A model generated the notes under the pieces. That model worked only from the letters and a program-made list of their open reading frames with translations, was not told the origin of the DNA and did no database searches. This document shows, one piece after another, positions 37,770 through 45,780 of a stretch of DNA of 64,000 bases (its first letter is position 1; each line of letters begins with the position of its first letter). A program made the translations under genes and the position numbers. Source of the stretch: an uncultured Alphaproteobacteria bacterium (GTDB lineage Bacteria; Pseudomonadota; Alphaproteobacteria; SP197); NCBI GenBank assembly GCA_958295695.1, contig OY282363.1, forward strand, positions 3,166,225 through 3,230,224, written 5' to 3'.

Positions 37770-38671
37770 AGGCGCTCCTTCCCGCCCGGCGCCTCTGGTT
37801 CTGGTCCCTCGTGATTCTCAGCGGGGGGTCCTGGGGGCTTTTCTTCTCCCTGGCGCGGCTGGCGAGGGAAGGCGGACACCATCCGTTCGGCCTGACATTC
37901 TGGCAGGGCGTGGGCGGCGGCCTCGTGCTGCTGTCGATCGCGGCCGTCCGGCGCGACCGGTTGCCGCTCCACCCGCGCGCCCTCGGCTTCTACCTGGTTT
38001 GCAGCGTCTTCGGCACGGCGCTGCCGACCTGCCTCATCTTCTACGTCGCGCCGCACCTGGGCGCGGGTTTCCTGGCGATCGTCATGGCGCTGGTGCCGCT
38101 CATGACCTACGGCGCGTCGATCCTCCTGGGAATCGACAAGGCCGCCTCGGCGCGCCTGGCGGGGCTGGCCCTCGGGTTCGCCGCCATCGTCATGCTGACG
38201 GCGCCCGGGATAGGCGCCGGGGGCGGCTTCGCCCTCCTCTGGGTGTTGCTCGCCCTGCTGGTGCCCACCAGCTTCTCGATCGAGAACCTGCTGCTCGCCC
38301 TGCGCGCGCCCGCCGACGTCAGCCCGGTCGCGCTGGTCGGCGGCTTCCAGCTCGGCGGCGCGTTGCTGCTGCTTCCGGTGACGCTGGCGACGGGGACCTT
38401 CATGGACGTCACCGGCCCCTGGCAACAGGCGCATTGGGTCTCGGTCGCCATGCTTCTGGTGAACGCGCTGAGCTACACGCTCTTTCTGTATGTGCTGCGG
38501 CACACCGGACCGGTCTTCGCGGCGCAGGCGACATACGTCACCACGATCACGGGCGTGCTCTGGGGCATGGCGCTCTTCGGCGAGACTCACGCCCTCTGGG
38601 TGTGGATCGCGCTGGTCGCGCTCCTCGCGGGAATGGCGCTGGTCCGGGAGCGCAAGGTGGAGCGGACCTGA
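37766..38671 (+). CDS. EamA/DMT-family transporter
   Basis: A 301-residue protein from a GTG (GTGA overlap with the dead paralog). Ten hydrophobic helices, two EamA repeats; ending in a short basic tail RERKVERT. A probable exporter of small metabolites in the inner membrane. Its 3' end overlaps the 3' end of the convergent recX frame by about 85 bases. Confidence 0.85.
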   Translation: MKALLPARRLWFWSLVILSGGSWGLFFSLARLAREGGHHPFGLTFWQGVGGGLVLLSIAAVRRDRLPLHPRALGFYLVCSVFGTALPTCLIFYVAPHLGAGFLAIVMALVPLMTYGASILLGIDKAASARLAGLALGFAAIVMLTAPGIGAGGGFALLWVLLALLVPTSFSIENLLLALRAPADVSPVALVGGFQLGGALLLLPVTLATGTFMDVTGPWQQAHWVSVAMLLVNALSYTLFLYVLRHTGPVFAAQATYVTTITGVLWGMALFGETHALWVWIALVALLAGMALVRERKVERT

Positions 38672-39217
38672 TCGAAGCGCTCCCGCTCTTCCAGCGCCAG
38701 CGCGTCCGTCGCCCCGATCGCGGCCCGGCGGGTGTCGAGGCCGAATCCCTTGCGCGCCAAGGCCGCCATGTCGCGCTCGCGGCGCGCGGCCCGGTCGGCC
38801 TCCGTCCGGAAGGGTCCGAGGCGCCGCCGGCGGGCGTAGGCGATCGCCGCCGCGAAGTCGTCGTTCCCGGGCTCGTCCCGGTCGAGGGCCGCGCTCGCGG
38901 TCTCCGGGTCTATGCCCTTGGCGGCGAGTTTCCACCGGATCGAGCGGGCGGACTCGCCCGCTCGCCGCAGCGACAGCACGCGCGTCCCGGCACCGGCGAG
39001 GTCGTCCAGAAGACCGGCGCTTCCGGAGCCGCGCCACGGTTCCGGCGATCCAGGCGCCGGCCCGCTCCCGGTCGACGTCGCCGTCCCGAACGGCGCGCCG
39101 GACCTTGCGGCGCGGCGCCGCCTTCAGGTTCTCCGACGAACTGTCGTAGCGCTCCAGGTAGCGAAGCGTGGCCTTCCCGAGAGAGTCCGCCGCGATCTTC
39201 CGCGTCCGCCGCGCCAT
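38587..39217 (-). pseudogene. recX: recX with a frameshift
   Basis: RecX modulates RecA filaments. The N-terminal frame starts at ATG 39217 (MARRTRKIAADSLGKATLRY, LERYDSSSENLKAAPRRKVR, AWIAGTVARLRKR). Near 39020 the similarity moves to another frame: GLLDDLAGAGTRVLSLRRAG, SIRWKLAAKGIDPETASAAL, AAAIAYARRRRLGPFR, DMAALARKGFGLDTRRA. A single-base change joins the two. The three-helix repeats are otherwise well kept, so either the gene died recently or the base is a sequencing error. The natural stop is probably earlier than 38587, since the last 35 residues are unlike RecX. Confidence 0.75.
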
Positions 39218-39219
39218 CG

Positions 39220-40470
39220 TCACTCCACGACCGGCAGGCGCGCGGGCGTGCGCTGCAGGAACTCGGCCGCGTCCTCGGTGAAGACCATCATGTCGATGAA
39301 CATCGACATCCCGGCCAGCTTCGGCAGATAGAAATTCGCCTCGTAGTTCGTCGCCATGCCCGGCTCGAACGTCTCGTCTCCGGGATCGTTGTGGACGTCG
39401 TAGAACCAGGGGCCGACCCAGTCGGGCGGGAAGCTGATCCCCAGGTCGTAGCCGCCGATCCAGCACTGGTCCCGCCAGATCCCGGCGTCCCGGTAGTAGG
39501 TCTCGACGGTCCGGAGGAGCTCGCGCACCGGCAGGTTCGGGCGGATCACGCCCTCCAGCACGGCCTTGACGCCGGCGATGGCGTCGAGATAGCGCGACAC
39601 CTCGGCATCCGGCTCGCCGACGCAGACCGTGCGCGCCATGTTGGCGTGGTAGCGGTTGTAGACCCCGCAGAGATCGATGTTCACCACGTCGCCCGGCATG
39701 ATCTTCTTGCGCGAAGCAAGCGCGTGCATGCACGCGCTCTTGGCGCCCGAGGAGACCGGCATGGCGATCGAGGGGTTCTCGCCGCCCGCCCGCGCCATGG
39801 CGCGGACCATCTCGCCGTAGACGTCGAGCTCGGCGACGCCGGGCCGGATCGCGTCGAGCGCGGCCCGCATGCCGATGTCGCCGATCCTCGCGGCGGTGCG
39901 GGTGTAGGCGATCTCCTGGGGCGACTTGATCCTGCGCACCCCGCCGACGATGTCCGTCCCGTCGACCACCCTGGCGCCCCTGGCCTCCATCGCGGCCTGG
40001 AGCATTTCGCTCACGCCGCGCTTGGGCCGGTAGCTGAACATTTCGAAGCCGACCGTCGCGCCCTGGAGCCAGCCTTCGGCGTCGAGCTCGTCGACGATGA
40101 AATCGAGAACGTCGCCGCCCGGCTGGGCGTCGCCGCCGAAGATCCTGAGGTCGCGGGAGACCGAGGTGAAGCCCGCGACCACCTGCTCGTTCTGGACCTC
40201 GAAATGGATGTAGTCGTCCGCGTCGACGCAGACGGCGAGGCCGGAGACCGGAAGCCAGCTCTTCGGACCCTGGGCCTGGTACCACTCCGCGCGGAAACCG
40301 GAGAGGTAGCAGATCGCCTCGGGCGAGGTGAGATAGAGCATGTCGATCCCGGCCTCGGCCATGCCCGCCTTCACCCGTTCGAGCCGCCCGGCGTACTCCT
40401 CGAGCGAGAAGACCGTCTCCATTTCCGGCCTGACGAACTCGAGGATGCGCTCCTTGTGGGTCGTGGGCAT
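39220..40470 (-). CDS. M24-family creatinase/ectoine-hydrolase-like protein
   Basis: A 416-residue pita-bread protein from the ATG giving MPTTHKERILEFVRPEMETV. N-terminal domain to about 165 (YLTSPEAICYLSGFRAEWYQ), then the M24 domain. Metal ligands of true peptidases are incomplete: GDVVNIDLCGVYNRYHANMA keeps the first Asp but has Asn for the second, and the late region is GMATNYEANFYL and MFIDMMVF rather than IEPG and FE. That pattern is shared with creatinase and the ectoine hydrolase DoeA, which cleave C-N bonds without the dinuclear metal. A role in compatible-solute or creatine-like amine use fits the window. The recX frame follows three bases later. Confidence 0.82.
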   Translation of the reverse strand: MPTTHKERILEFVRPEMETVFSLEEYAGRLERVKAGMAEAGIDMLYLTSPEAICYLSGFRAEWYQAQGPKSWLPVSGLAVCVDADDYIHFEVQNEQVVAGFTSVSRDLRIFGGDAQPGGDVLDFIVDELDAEGWLQGATVGFEMFSYRPKRGVSEMLQAAMEARGARVVDGTDIVGGVRRIKSPQEIAYTRTAARIGDIGMRAALDAIRPGVAELDVYGEMVRAMARAGGENPSIAMPVSSGAKSACMHALASRKKIMPGDVVNIDLCGVYNRYHANMARTVCVGEPDAEVSRYLDAIAGVKAVLEGVIRPNLPVRELLRTVETYYRDAGIWRDQCWIGGYDLGISFPPDWVGPWFYDVHNDPGDETFEPGMATNYEANFYLPKLAGMSMFIDMMVFTEDAAEFLQRTPARLPVVE

Positions 40471-40530
40471 GGCGGCGTCCCCCGCTTGACGGGCCCAAGA
40501 GTAGGCCGCCGGACCCGCCGCAACAAATGA

Positions 40531-40553
40531 GGATTGTATCGGATAGCGCCCAA
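40531..40553. repeat. Left terminal inverted repeat of the IS1595-like element
   Basis: GGATTGTATCGG followed by ATAGCGCCCAA; identical in reverse complement to 43147-43169. Confidence 0.85.
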
Positions 40554-40558
40554 GACGG

Positions 40559-40741
40559 TCACTTGGGCCGGCGCTTCCAGTCGATCTCGATGGGTTGCAC
40601 GACGGCGCGGACCAGTTCATCCGGCGATGGCCGCGAACCGTCCGGCTTGCGTAGCTCGATAGGCTCCTCCAGTTCCGCCTTGGATGGCTGATAGGTCGAG
40701 CGCACCAGCTCCACGGTGCGAGGCTTGGGCTTCTCGGTCAT
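40559..40741 (-). CDS. Small protein of the restriction cassette
   Basis: A 60-residue protein from the ATG giving MTEKPKPRTVELVRSTYQPS, ending IEIDWKRRPK. It begins 10 bases after the endonuclease stop. The segment RTVELVRSTYQPSKAE and the late DELVRAVVQPIEIDW resemble short proteins that travel with mobile or restriction loci in proteobacteria. Charged, no membrane span. It might act as a control or accessory protein, but lacks a recognisable helix-turn-helix. Confidence 0.65.
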   Translation of the reverse strand: MTEKPKPRTVELVRSTYQPSKAELEEPIELRKPDGSRPSPDELVRAVVQPIEIDWKRRPK

Positions 40742-40751
40742 GTCAAACACC

Positions 40752-41810
40752 TCAATTCTGTTCCGAGAGCAGGTCGTGCCACGCCTTTCTGGCAGATCGA
40801 TCCCGCCTGTCGTCCAGTTCGTCGCAGATCGCGCGCACGAGCCGGATCCGCCATTCTTCCTTCAATAAAGTGAGGGCGTGATAGGATAGGCCCAGTATGT
40901 TTACGGTGTAGATATTCAAGCCTGCCGCCCAATTGCGAGGGGACAGAGCTTCGACGCCTTTCCGATCCTGCTTTCGCACAGAGGGCACGGCGACCGGCAA
41001 ATTCGACAGCCCTGCTTCGGACTCCTTGGTCTTGCGGGTAGACGCCCGGACATCGGCCAAGGTCAGGTCTTGATCCTTCACTTCGACGACAAGACACAGT
41101 TCGCCGTCGTTGCGGCACATGATATCGCCCGGCATTCCCGCCGCAGCGTCTGCCTCGTTCACACCTTGCGACCGTACATCGTCGAACAAGGAAAATTCTC
41201 CACCGAGAATTTTGAACAGCGCCGATGCGACCGCGAGCGGCCGCAAACCGCCGCTGGATTTCGCCAAGAATGCCTCCAGATTGTTCATCAACCGCAGAAG
41301 GCTGATCCGTTGCGGGATGGGGTAGGCGAGCCTCTGTCCAACCATCCTGCGCACCAGTGACGCCAAGATGCGCCTGAACATGTCTTGTAATTCTTCGGGC
41401 GGGGCATCATTCAACGGTTCCAGAAGGTCGAATAGAACGTTCCATTCATCGGCGTTGCGAACATCCTTTCTATCGCGAACGAGCCGAGGCACACGAAGAG
41501 GATTGTTGACATAGGGGCGGAGACTCTTTCCAAGGACACTGTGATTGTCCGCAACCCACGGCGCCACGACCGCGGTCGAGAAACCGCGGGGATCCCACGC
41601 GCCATCGCCACCCGCGGCCAACTGGAGCGTCAGCAGGTTGCGGCATGGGTCGGCGATCTTCCCGAGCATCTGTGTCACGAGCGCATAGCGGATGGAGGCG
41701 ACGCCGGAGTTGGTGAGGCGGTCTATCTCGGGGTCGTGTTCTGTGTTTCCGGCCTCAAGCGCCTCATGCCAAGCTGCGTCCAACCACTTACGGGCTTCGT
41801 CGTTGTTCAT
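40752..41810 (-). CDS. SacI-family type II restriction endonuclease
   Basis: A 352-residue protein from the ATG overlapping the methylase stop (ATGA at 41807-41810); a TTG five codons upstream is a weaker choice. The N-terminal half is helical. The likely nuclease core is near 225-265: GVNEADAAAGMPGDIMCRND then GELCLVVEVKDQDLTLADV, giving D...ExK (GDIM Asp; EVK). The overall pattern matches what I recall of the SacI family (GAGCTC cutters), but the site cannot be derived here. Coupled translation after the methylase ensures protection first. Confidence 0.75.
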   Translation of the reverse strand: MNNDEARKWLDAAWHEALEAGNTEHDPEIDRLTNSGVASIRYALVTQMLGKIADPCRNLLTLQLAAGGDGAWDPRGFSTAVVAPWVADNHSVLGKSLRPYVNNPLRVPRLVRDRKDVRNADEWNVLFDLLEPLNDAPPEELQDMFRRILASLVRRMVGQRLAYPIPQRISLLRLMNNLEAFLAKSSGGLRPLAVASALFKILGGEFSLFDDVRSQGVNEADAAAGMPGDIMCRNDGELCLVVEVKDQDLTLADVRASTRKTKESEAGLSNLPVAVPSVRKQDRKGVEALSPRNWAAGLNIYTVNILGLSYHALTLLKEEWRIRLVRAICDELDDRRDRSARKAWHDLLSEQN

Positions 41811-42667
41811 CGGAAGTTGAGCCAAGCGGCTTCCCGCCTAGGCTTGCGAACCGAATGGCACAGCCGTTCAGGGGCATCGACACGCCGCCAACCCGCAAAC
41901 AGGCGGTCGTAGAGGTCTGTGCGATAGCCTGAAAGGACGACGCGCCCGCTCACGTCCCGCAGCGTGTCCGCCAGTTCCTCATGGTCCGCATTTGTCATCT
42001 CGAAGCCGTACGCGGAGGCGTCGCCGCGGGCGTCATGCACATAGGGCGGATCGATGTAGAACAACGTCTCGCCGGTGTCGTAGCGCGCAATCACGTCGAG
42101 CGCTGGGGCGTTCTCGATCTGCACTCGCTGTAAACGCTGTGCGATTTCGGGCAACCCCTCGATGGAGCCAAGCCACCGCGAAACCGCCCCGGCCATGCCG
42201 GCCCGCGATGTCAGGACGCAATGCGCCCACCGGCCCTCACTGCTTGTTTGCGCAAGCCCCGTGCGCGTCTGCCGCGCCCGAATGTAGAAACGCCTCGCTC
42301 GTTCCAAGCGCGTCAATCCGGCGACCGGCTCGCACGCGCGGGCCAGTTCCTCGCGCGAGAATGGCGTCAGGCCGATCTCCTCGATGAGCTTCGGCCCTTG
42401 GCTGCGAAGCACTTCAAAGAAGTTCACGAGTTCCGAATCGAGGTCGTTGTAGGTCTCGACCGGATAGGGGCCGATGTTCATCAGGACCGCCGCCGAGCCG
42501 CCGTAGACATCGCAGAAGTGCGTCGCGTCTCTGGGGAACAGCGGAACCAGAAAGTCGAGGTGGGAGTATTTGCCGCCATACCAGCCGAACGCGATGAGCT
42601 TCTTGGAGCCGCGGGACGCGATGCGGCGGCCGGTGCCCGTCGAGTTGACGGTGGGAGACGCGCTCAT
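41807..42667 (-). CDS. DNA adenine methylase (D12/Dam class)
   Basis: A 286-residue N6-adenine methyltransferase. Motif X WYGGKYSH at about 29-36, motif I FCDVYGGSAAVLMN near 51-64 (replacing DPFxGxG), motif IV LFYIDPPYVHDARG around 201-214. It should transfer methyl from S-adenosylmethionine to adenine in the endonuclease's target. It begins at the point where the transposase remnant ends, so the cassette appears to have replaced the transposase 3' part. Confidence 0.9.
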   Translation of the reverse strand: MSASPTVNSTGTGRRIASRGSKKLIAFGWYGGKYSHLDFLVPLFPRDATHFCDVYGGSAAVLMNIGPYPVETYNDLDSELVNFFEVLRSQGPKLIEEIGLTPFSREELARACEPVAGLTRLERARRFYIRARQTRTGLAQTSSEGRWAHCVLTSRAGMAGAVSRWLGSIEGLPEIAQRLQRVQIENAPALDVIARYDTGETLFYIDPPYVHDARGDASAYGFEMTNADHEELADTLRDVSGRVVLSGYRTDLYDRLFAGWRRVDAPERLCHSVRKPRREAAWLNFR

Positions 42668-43067
42668 GCCCGCGCTCCCGAGGCTAGCCCGTTGGCGGCG
42701 TGCTCGTCCGTATACACCATTGTCCCCAGCTCCGTGCGTCCGACGACGAAGCCTTGCAGGGTTTCGGCGTCGGTGGAAGCGACGACTCTGGCGCGAACCT
42801 CGTTCGCGGCGCGGTTTTCACACCGGTAACCACGGACTTGTCCACCGGCTCCCGGCCCTCGAGCGTCTTGTGCTTCGCCTTCGGCACGGTCTTGTGGACC
42901 GCGCCAGACAGGACGTTCACGCCGCCGCGGTGCGGGTAGGCGACCCCTTCCGGCCAGCGCGTCTTGACGAACCACGCTTCGGCGGTCGCGTCGTTGGGGA
43001 ACATCCGCATGATCTCGACCGGCGAGACGCCTTCGCGGCGCGCCTTGCCGGGAGCGTTGCGAGCCAT
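42664..43067 (-). pseudogene. Decayed IS1595-family transposase
   Basis: The N-terminus MARNAPGKARREGVSPVEIM, RMFPNDATAEAWFVKTRWPE, GVAYPHRGGVNV is that of IS1595 transposases, but the zinc-ribbon cysteines are lost (YPHRGG where CPHCGS is expected). A large internal deletion then joins HKT to KAKHKTLEGREPVDKSVVTG, and a frameshift is needed to read NRAANEVRARVVASTDAETL, QGFVVGRTELGTMVYTDE. The catalytic DDE-like core is mostly gone and the 3' end missing. Cannot transpose itself. Confidence 0.8.
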
Positions 43068-43146
43068 GGTTCAACCCCTTGGGATCCATAACTCTTGTAC
43101 AATGAATTCTTGTACAATGGCGCCCACACGCTGGGGTCAAGCGATT

Positions 43147-43169
43147 TTGGGCGCTATCCGATACAATCC
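43147..43169. repeat. Right terminal inverted repeat of the IS1595-like element
   Basis: TTGGGCGCTAT followed by CCGATACAATCC, the exact reverse complement of 40531-40553. Confidence 0.85.
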
Positions 43170-43241
43170 CCCACCAAAGGCTCGATTCGCGCCGGGCTTT
43201 TCGCCATAGTCCCGCCGCCCGCCGTTTCCCGGAGACGGACC

Positions 43242-45245
43242 TTGGCCCTGACGCTCGGCATCGACACCGGCGGCACCTACACCGACGCGGTGCTGTTCGA
43301 CACCGGACGCGGCGTTCTGGCCACGGCGAAGGCGCTGACGACGAGGCGCGACCTCACCGTCGGCGTGGCCGAGGCGGTCGACCGCGCGATCGGCGGACAC
43401 GCGGCCGGGATCGCTCTCGTCTCGATCTCGACGACGCTGGCGACCAACGCCATCGTCGAAGGGCAGGGCAGCCCGGCCGGCCTCATCCTGGTCGGTCACG
43501 CGGAGGCCGACCGGGACCGTCCCGACCTGACCCGCGCCCTCGCCGGCGATCCGGTGATCGCCGTCCGGGGCGGACACGACGCGATGGGCGAGCAGCGCGC
43601 GCCGCTCGACCTGGAGGGCGCCAGGTCGGAGGCCCGGAAGGCGCGCGGCCGGGTCTCGGCCTTCGCCGTCTCGTCGCTCTTCGCGGTGCGCAACCCGGAG
43701 CACGAGATCGCCGTGCGCGACATGCTGCGCGAGACGACGGGCCTGCCGGTCTCCTGCGCCCACGGCCTCAGCTCCGAGCTCGACGCGCCGCGCCGGGCGC
43801 TCACGGCGCTGCTCAACGCGCGCCTGATCCCCCTCGTCCAAGGCCTGATCGAGGCGGTGCGCGACCTGATGGCGAAACGCGGCGTGGCCGCGCCCATCAT
43901 GGTGGTGAAGGGGGACGGCTCCCTGATCGACGCCGCGACCGCCCTGGAGTCGCCCGTCGAGACGATCCTTTCCGGCCCCGCGGCCAGCGTCGTGGGCGCG
44001 CGCCATCTGTCGGCCCGCGACGACGCCTTCGTCTCCGACATCGGCGGCACCACGACGGACATCGCGCTCGTCCGCGACGGACGCCCCCTGCTCGACCCGC
44101 GAGGCGCCGGGGTCGGCGGATACCGGACCATGGTGCGCGCCGTCGCGGTCCACACCTCGGGCCTGGGCGGCGACAGCGAGATCCGGCTCGACGGCCGCGG
44201 CCGTATCCGGGTGGGTCCGCGCCGGGCGGTGCCCCTCGCGCTGCTGGCGACGCGGTTTCCCGCAACGAGGAAGGCGCTGGAGGCCCAGATGGAAAGGGGC
44301 TGGCCCGCGGAATACGACGGGGTCTTCATCCTGCGCCATCGGGAGCCCGACACGGACCTTTCGGAACTGACCCGGCCCCAGCGCCGCCTGTGGGAGCGGC
44401 TCTCCGACGGCCCGGTCGGCATGGACGAGCTCTACCGCGACCGGTCGCCCAAATTGCCGCTGGAACGGCTGCTCGACCGCGGCCTCGCGATCCTGTCCCG
44501 TTTCACACCGTCCGACGCCGCCCACGTGCTGGGCCTCCACCGCGCATGGGACGCGGAGGCCGCGGCGCTGGGCGCCCGGCTCTGGACGCGCTGGTGGACC
44601 GTCACCGGACACGCCGCGCCTGAGGACCCGACCGAGTTCGCCCGTCTCGCGGTCGACGCCGTCAACACGGCGACGACGCGGGCCCTGCTGGAGGCCGCCG
44701 CGGCCGAGCGGCACGGCATGGCGCTGCCGTCCGGACGCGCCGCCGAGGCGTTGCTCGGTCCCGCGCTGGCCGGCCGCGAAGACGGGCTGTTCGACCTCGG
44801 CCTCCACTTCAAGCGGCCGGTGGTGGCCGTGGGCGCGCCGGCGGCGACCTACTATCCCGAGGTCGGCCGCAGGCTCGACACCGAGGTCGTCGTTCCGCCC
44901 CACGCCGATGTGTGCAACGCCGTCGGCGCGGTCGCCGGCGGCGTGGCCCAGCGGGTCGATGCGCTCATCACCTCGCCCCGGGAGGGACTCTACCGCTGCC
45001 ATCTGCCCGAAGGCGTCGCCGACTTCGAGGACCTGGACCGGGCCGCCCGCCATGCCGGCATGGAGGTCGGCCGGCGGGCGAGGCGCGCCGCCGAACGGAT
45101 CGGCGCCGAGGACATCGCCGTGCGACTGGACCGCCACGACGAGACCGTCGCCGGCAAGGACGGCGGCAAGCTCTTCATCGAGAGCCGGATATCGGCGCTC
45201 GCGACCGGCCGTCCGGCGCTCGCGGGCGTCCGATTCGCGTCTTGA
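43242..45245 (+). CDS. Hydantoinase A/oxoprolinase-type ATPase
   Basis: A 667-residue protein from TTG 43242, 8 bases after CGGAGACGG, giving MALTLGIDTGGTYTDAVLFD, the actin-like ATP motif of the family. Other marks: SISTTLATNAIVEGQGSPAG, ILSGPAASVVGARHL, DIGGTTTDIAL, GGDSEIRLDGRGRIRVGPRR. HyuA/OplA-type enzymes open cyclic amides (hydantoins, 5-oxoproline) or carboxylate ketones with ATP, usually with a HyuB-like partner, which is not adjacent here. The acyl substrate is unknown. An expected C-terminal region seems replaced by a low-similarity tail. Confidence 0.82.
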   Translation: MALTLGIDTGGTYTDAVLFDTGRGVLATAKALTTRRDLTVGVAEAVDRAIGGHAAGIALVSISTTLATNAIVEGQGSPAGLILVGHAEADRDRPDLTRALAGDPVIAVRGGHDAMGEQRAPLDLEGARSEARKARGRVSAFAVSSLFAVRNPEHEIAVRDMLRETTGLPVSCAHGLSSELDAPRRALTALLNARLIPLVQGLIEAVRDLMAKRGVAAPIMVVKGDGSLIDAATALESPVETILSGPAASVVGARHLSARDDAFVSDIGGTTTDIALVRDGRPLLDPRGAGVGGYRTMVRAVAVHTSGLGGDSEIRLDGRGRIRVGPRRAVPLALLATRFPATRKALEAQMERGWPAEYDGVFILRHREPDTDLSELTRPQRRLWERLSDGPVGMDELYRDRSPKLPLERLLDRGLAILSRFTPSDAAHVLGLHRAWDAEAAALGARLWTRWWTVTGHAAPEDPTEFARLAVDAVNTATTRALLEAAAAERHGMALPSGRAAEALLGPALAGREDGLFDLGLHFKRPVVAVGAPAATYYPEVGRRLDTEVVVPPHADVCNAVGAVAGGVAQRVDALITSPREGLYRCHLPEGVADFEDLDRAARHAGMEVGRRARRAAERIGAEDIAVRLDRHDETVAGKDGGKLFIESRISALATGRPALAGVRFAS

Positions 45246-45270
45246 CAGCCGGATGTTTCCACCCCACATA
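45242..45270 (+). promoter_or_regulatory. Promoter of the suf operon
   Basis: TTGACA at 45242-45247 overlaps the stop of the previous gene; 17 bases on, CACATA (45265-45270) is a weak -10. The operator palindrome starts directly after it, so bound regulator would cover the start of transcription. Confidence 0.55.
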
Positions 45271-45301
45271 GCAAAACAGAACCGATTTGGTTCTATTTTG
45301 C
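45271..45301. promoter_or_regulatory. Palindromic operator in front of the suf regulator
   Basis: Thirteen-base arms GCAAAACAGAACC (45271-45283) and GGTTCTATTTTGC (45289-45301), one mismatch, around a GATTT centre. The place and symmetry suit an Rrf2/IscR-type dimer site controlling the following gene and the suf operon (negative autoregulation inferred). Confidence 0.75.
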
Positions 45302-45317
45302 GAGACCGGGACGCTCC

Positions 45318-45770
45318 ATGATCCGATTGAGCCGCATGGCCGACTACGGCGTCGTCGTCATGACCCACATGGCCTGGCGCCGCCACGAGAACCAGACCGC
45401 CCACCAGGTGGCCGCGGGCACCGGCCTCCCGGAAGCGACCGCGGGCAAGCTCCTCAAGGTGTTCGCGAGGAGCGGCATCCTCACGAGCCACCGCGGCGCC
45501 CATGGCGGCTACGAGCTCACGCGCACGCCCGAGGACATCTCGGTCGCCGAGATCGTCGAGGCGGTCGAGGGGCCGATCGCCCTGACGCTCTGCGTCGACG
45601 AGCACCCCGGACACTGCGGCGTGGAGGCGCTCTGCCCCATGCGCGGGGGCTGGAACCGGATCAACGCCGCCCTGCGCGAGGCTTTCGAGGGCCTCTCGCT
45701 CGCCGCGATGGCGTTCCCCGCCCCGCCGGAGTTCGCCGGGCCCGGCGGCAGGCCCGCCGTCGGGCTCTAG
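45318..45770 (+). CDS. Rrf2-family suf operon regulator
   Basis: A 150-residue winged-helix protein [20 protein letters not shown]. The DNA-binding motif is [14 protein letters not shown] ([20 protein letters not shown]) and the wing [10 protein letters not shown]. Three cysteines C92, C100 and C106 ([20 protein letters not shown]) are spaced for a 2Fe-2S cluster, as in IscR. It probably senses Fe-S supply and represses or releases the operon through the palindrome upstream. Belongs to the SUF-linked branch rather than classic IscR of the isc operon, judged by context. Confidence 0.9.
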   Translation: MIRLSRMADYGVVVMTHMAWRRHENQTAHQVAAGTGLPEATAGKLLKVFARSGILTSHRGAHGGYELTRTPEDISVAEIVEAVEGPIALTLCVDEHPGHCGVEALCPMRGGWNRINAALREAFEGLSLAAMAFPAPPEFAGPGGRPAVGL

Positions 45771-45780
45771 GAGAGAAGCC

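Larger units (their letters stand above)
40529..43171. mobile_element. IS1595-like element carrying a restriction-modification cassette
   Basis: A 2.6-kb unit is bounded by 23-base perfect inverted repeats (see separate entries), extended by near-matching G-rich ends. Inside are a decayed IS1595-type transposase at the right end and, as passengers, an adenine methylase, a SacI-like endonuclease and a small protein, all on the minus strand. The flanking 8-mers are CAACAAAT (40521-40528) and CACCAAAG (43172-43179), matching at six of eight positions; IS1595 elements make 8-base duplications. The unit lies in the gap between two divergent metabolic genes and interrupts none. Confidence 0.75.

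Noticed and set aside
40531..43169. Terminal repeats as dif/XerCD or transcription terminators
   Set aside because: They do not fit the dif pattern, and as a pair 2.6 kb apart with a transposase remnant inside they fit IS ends better.
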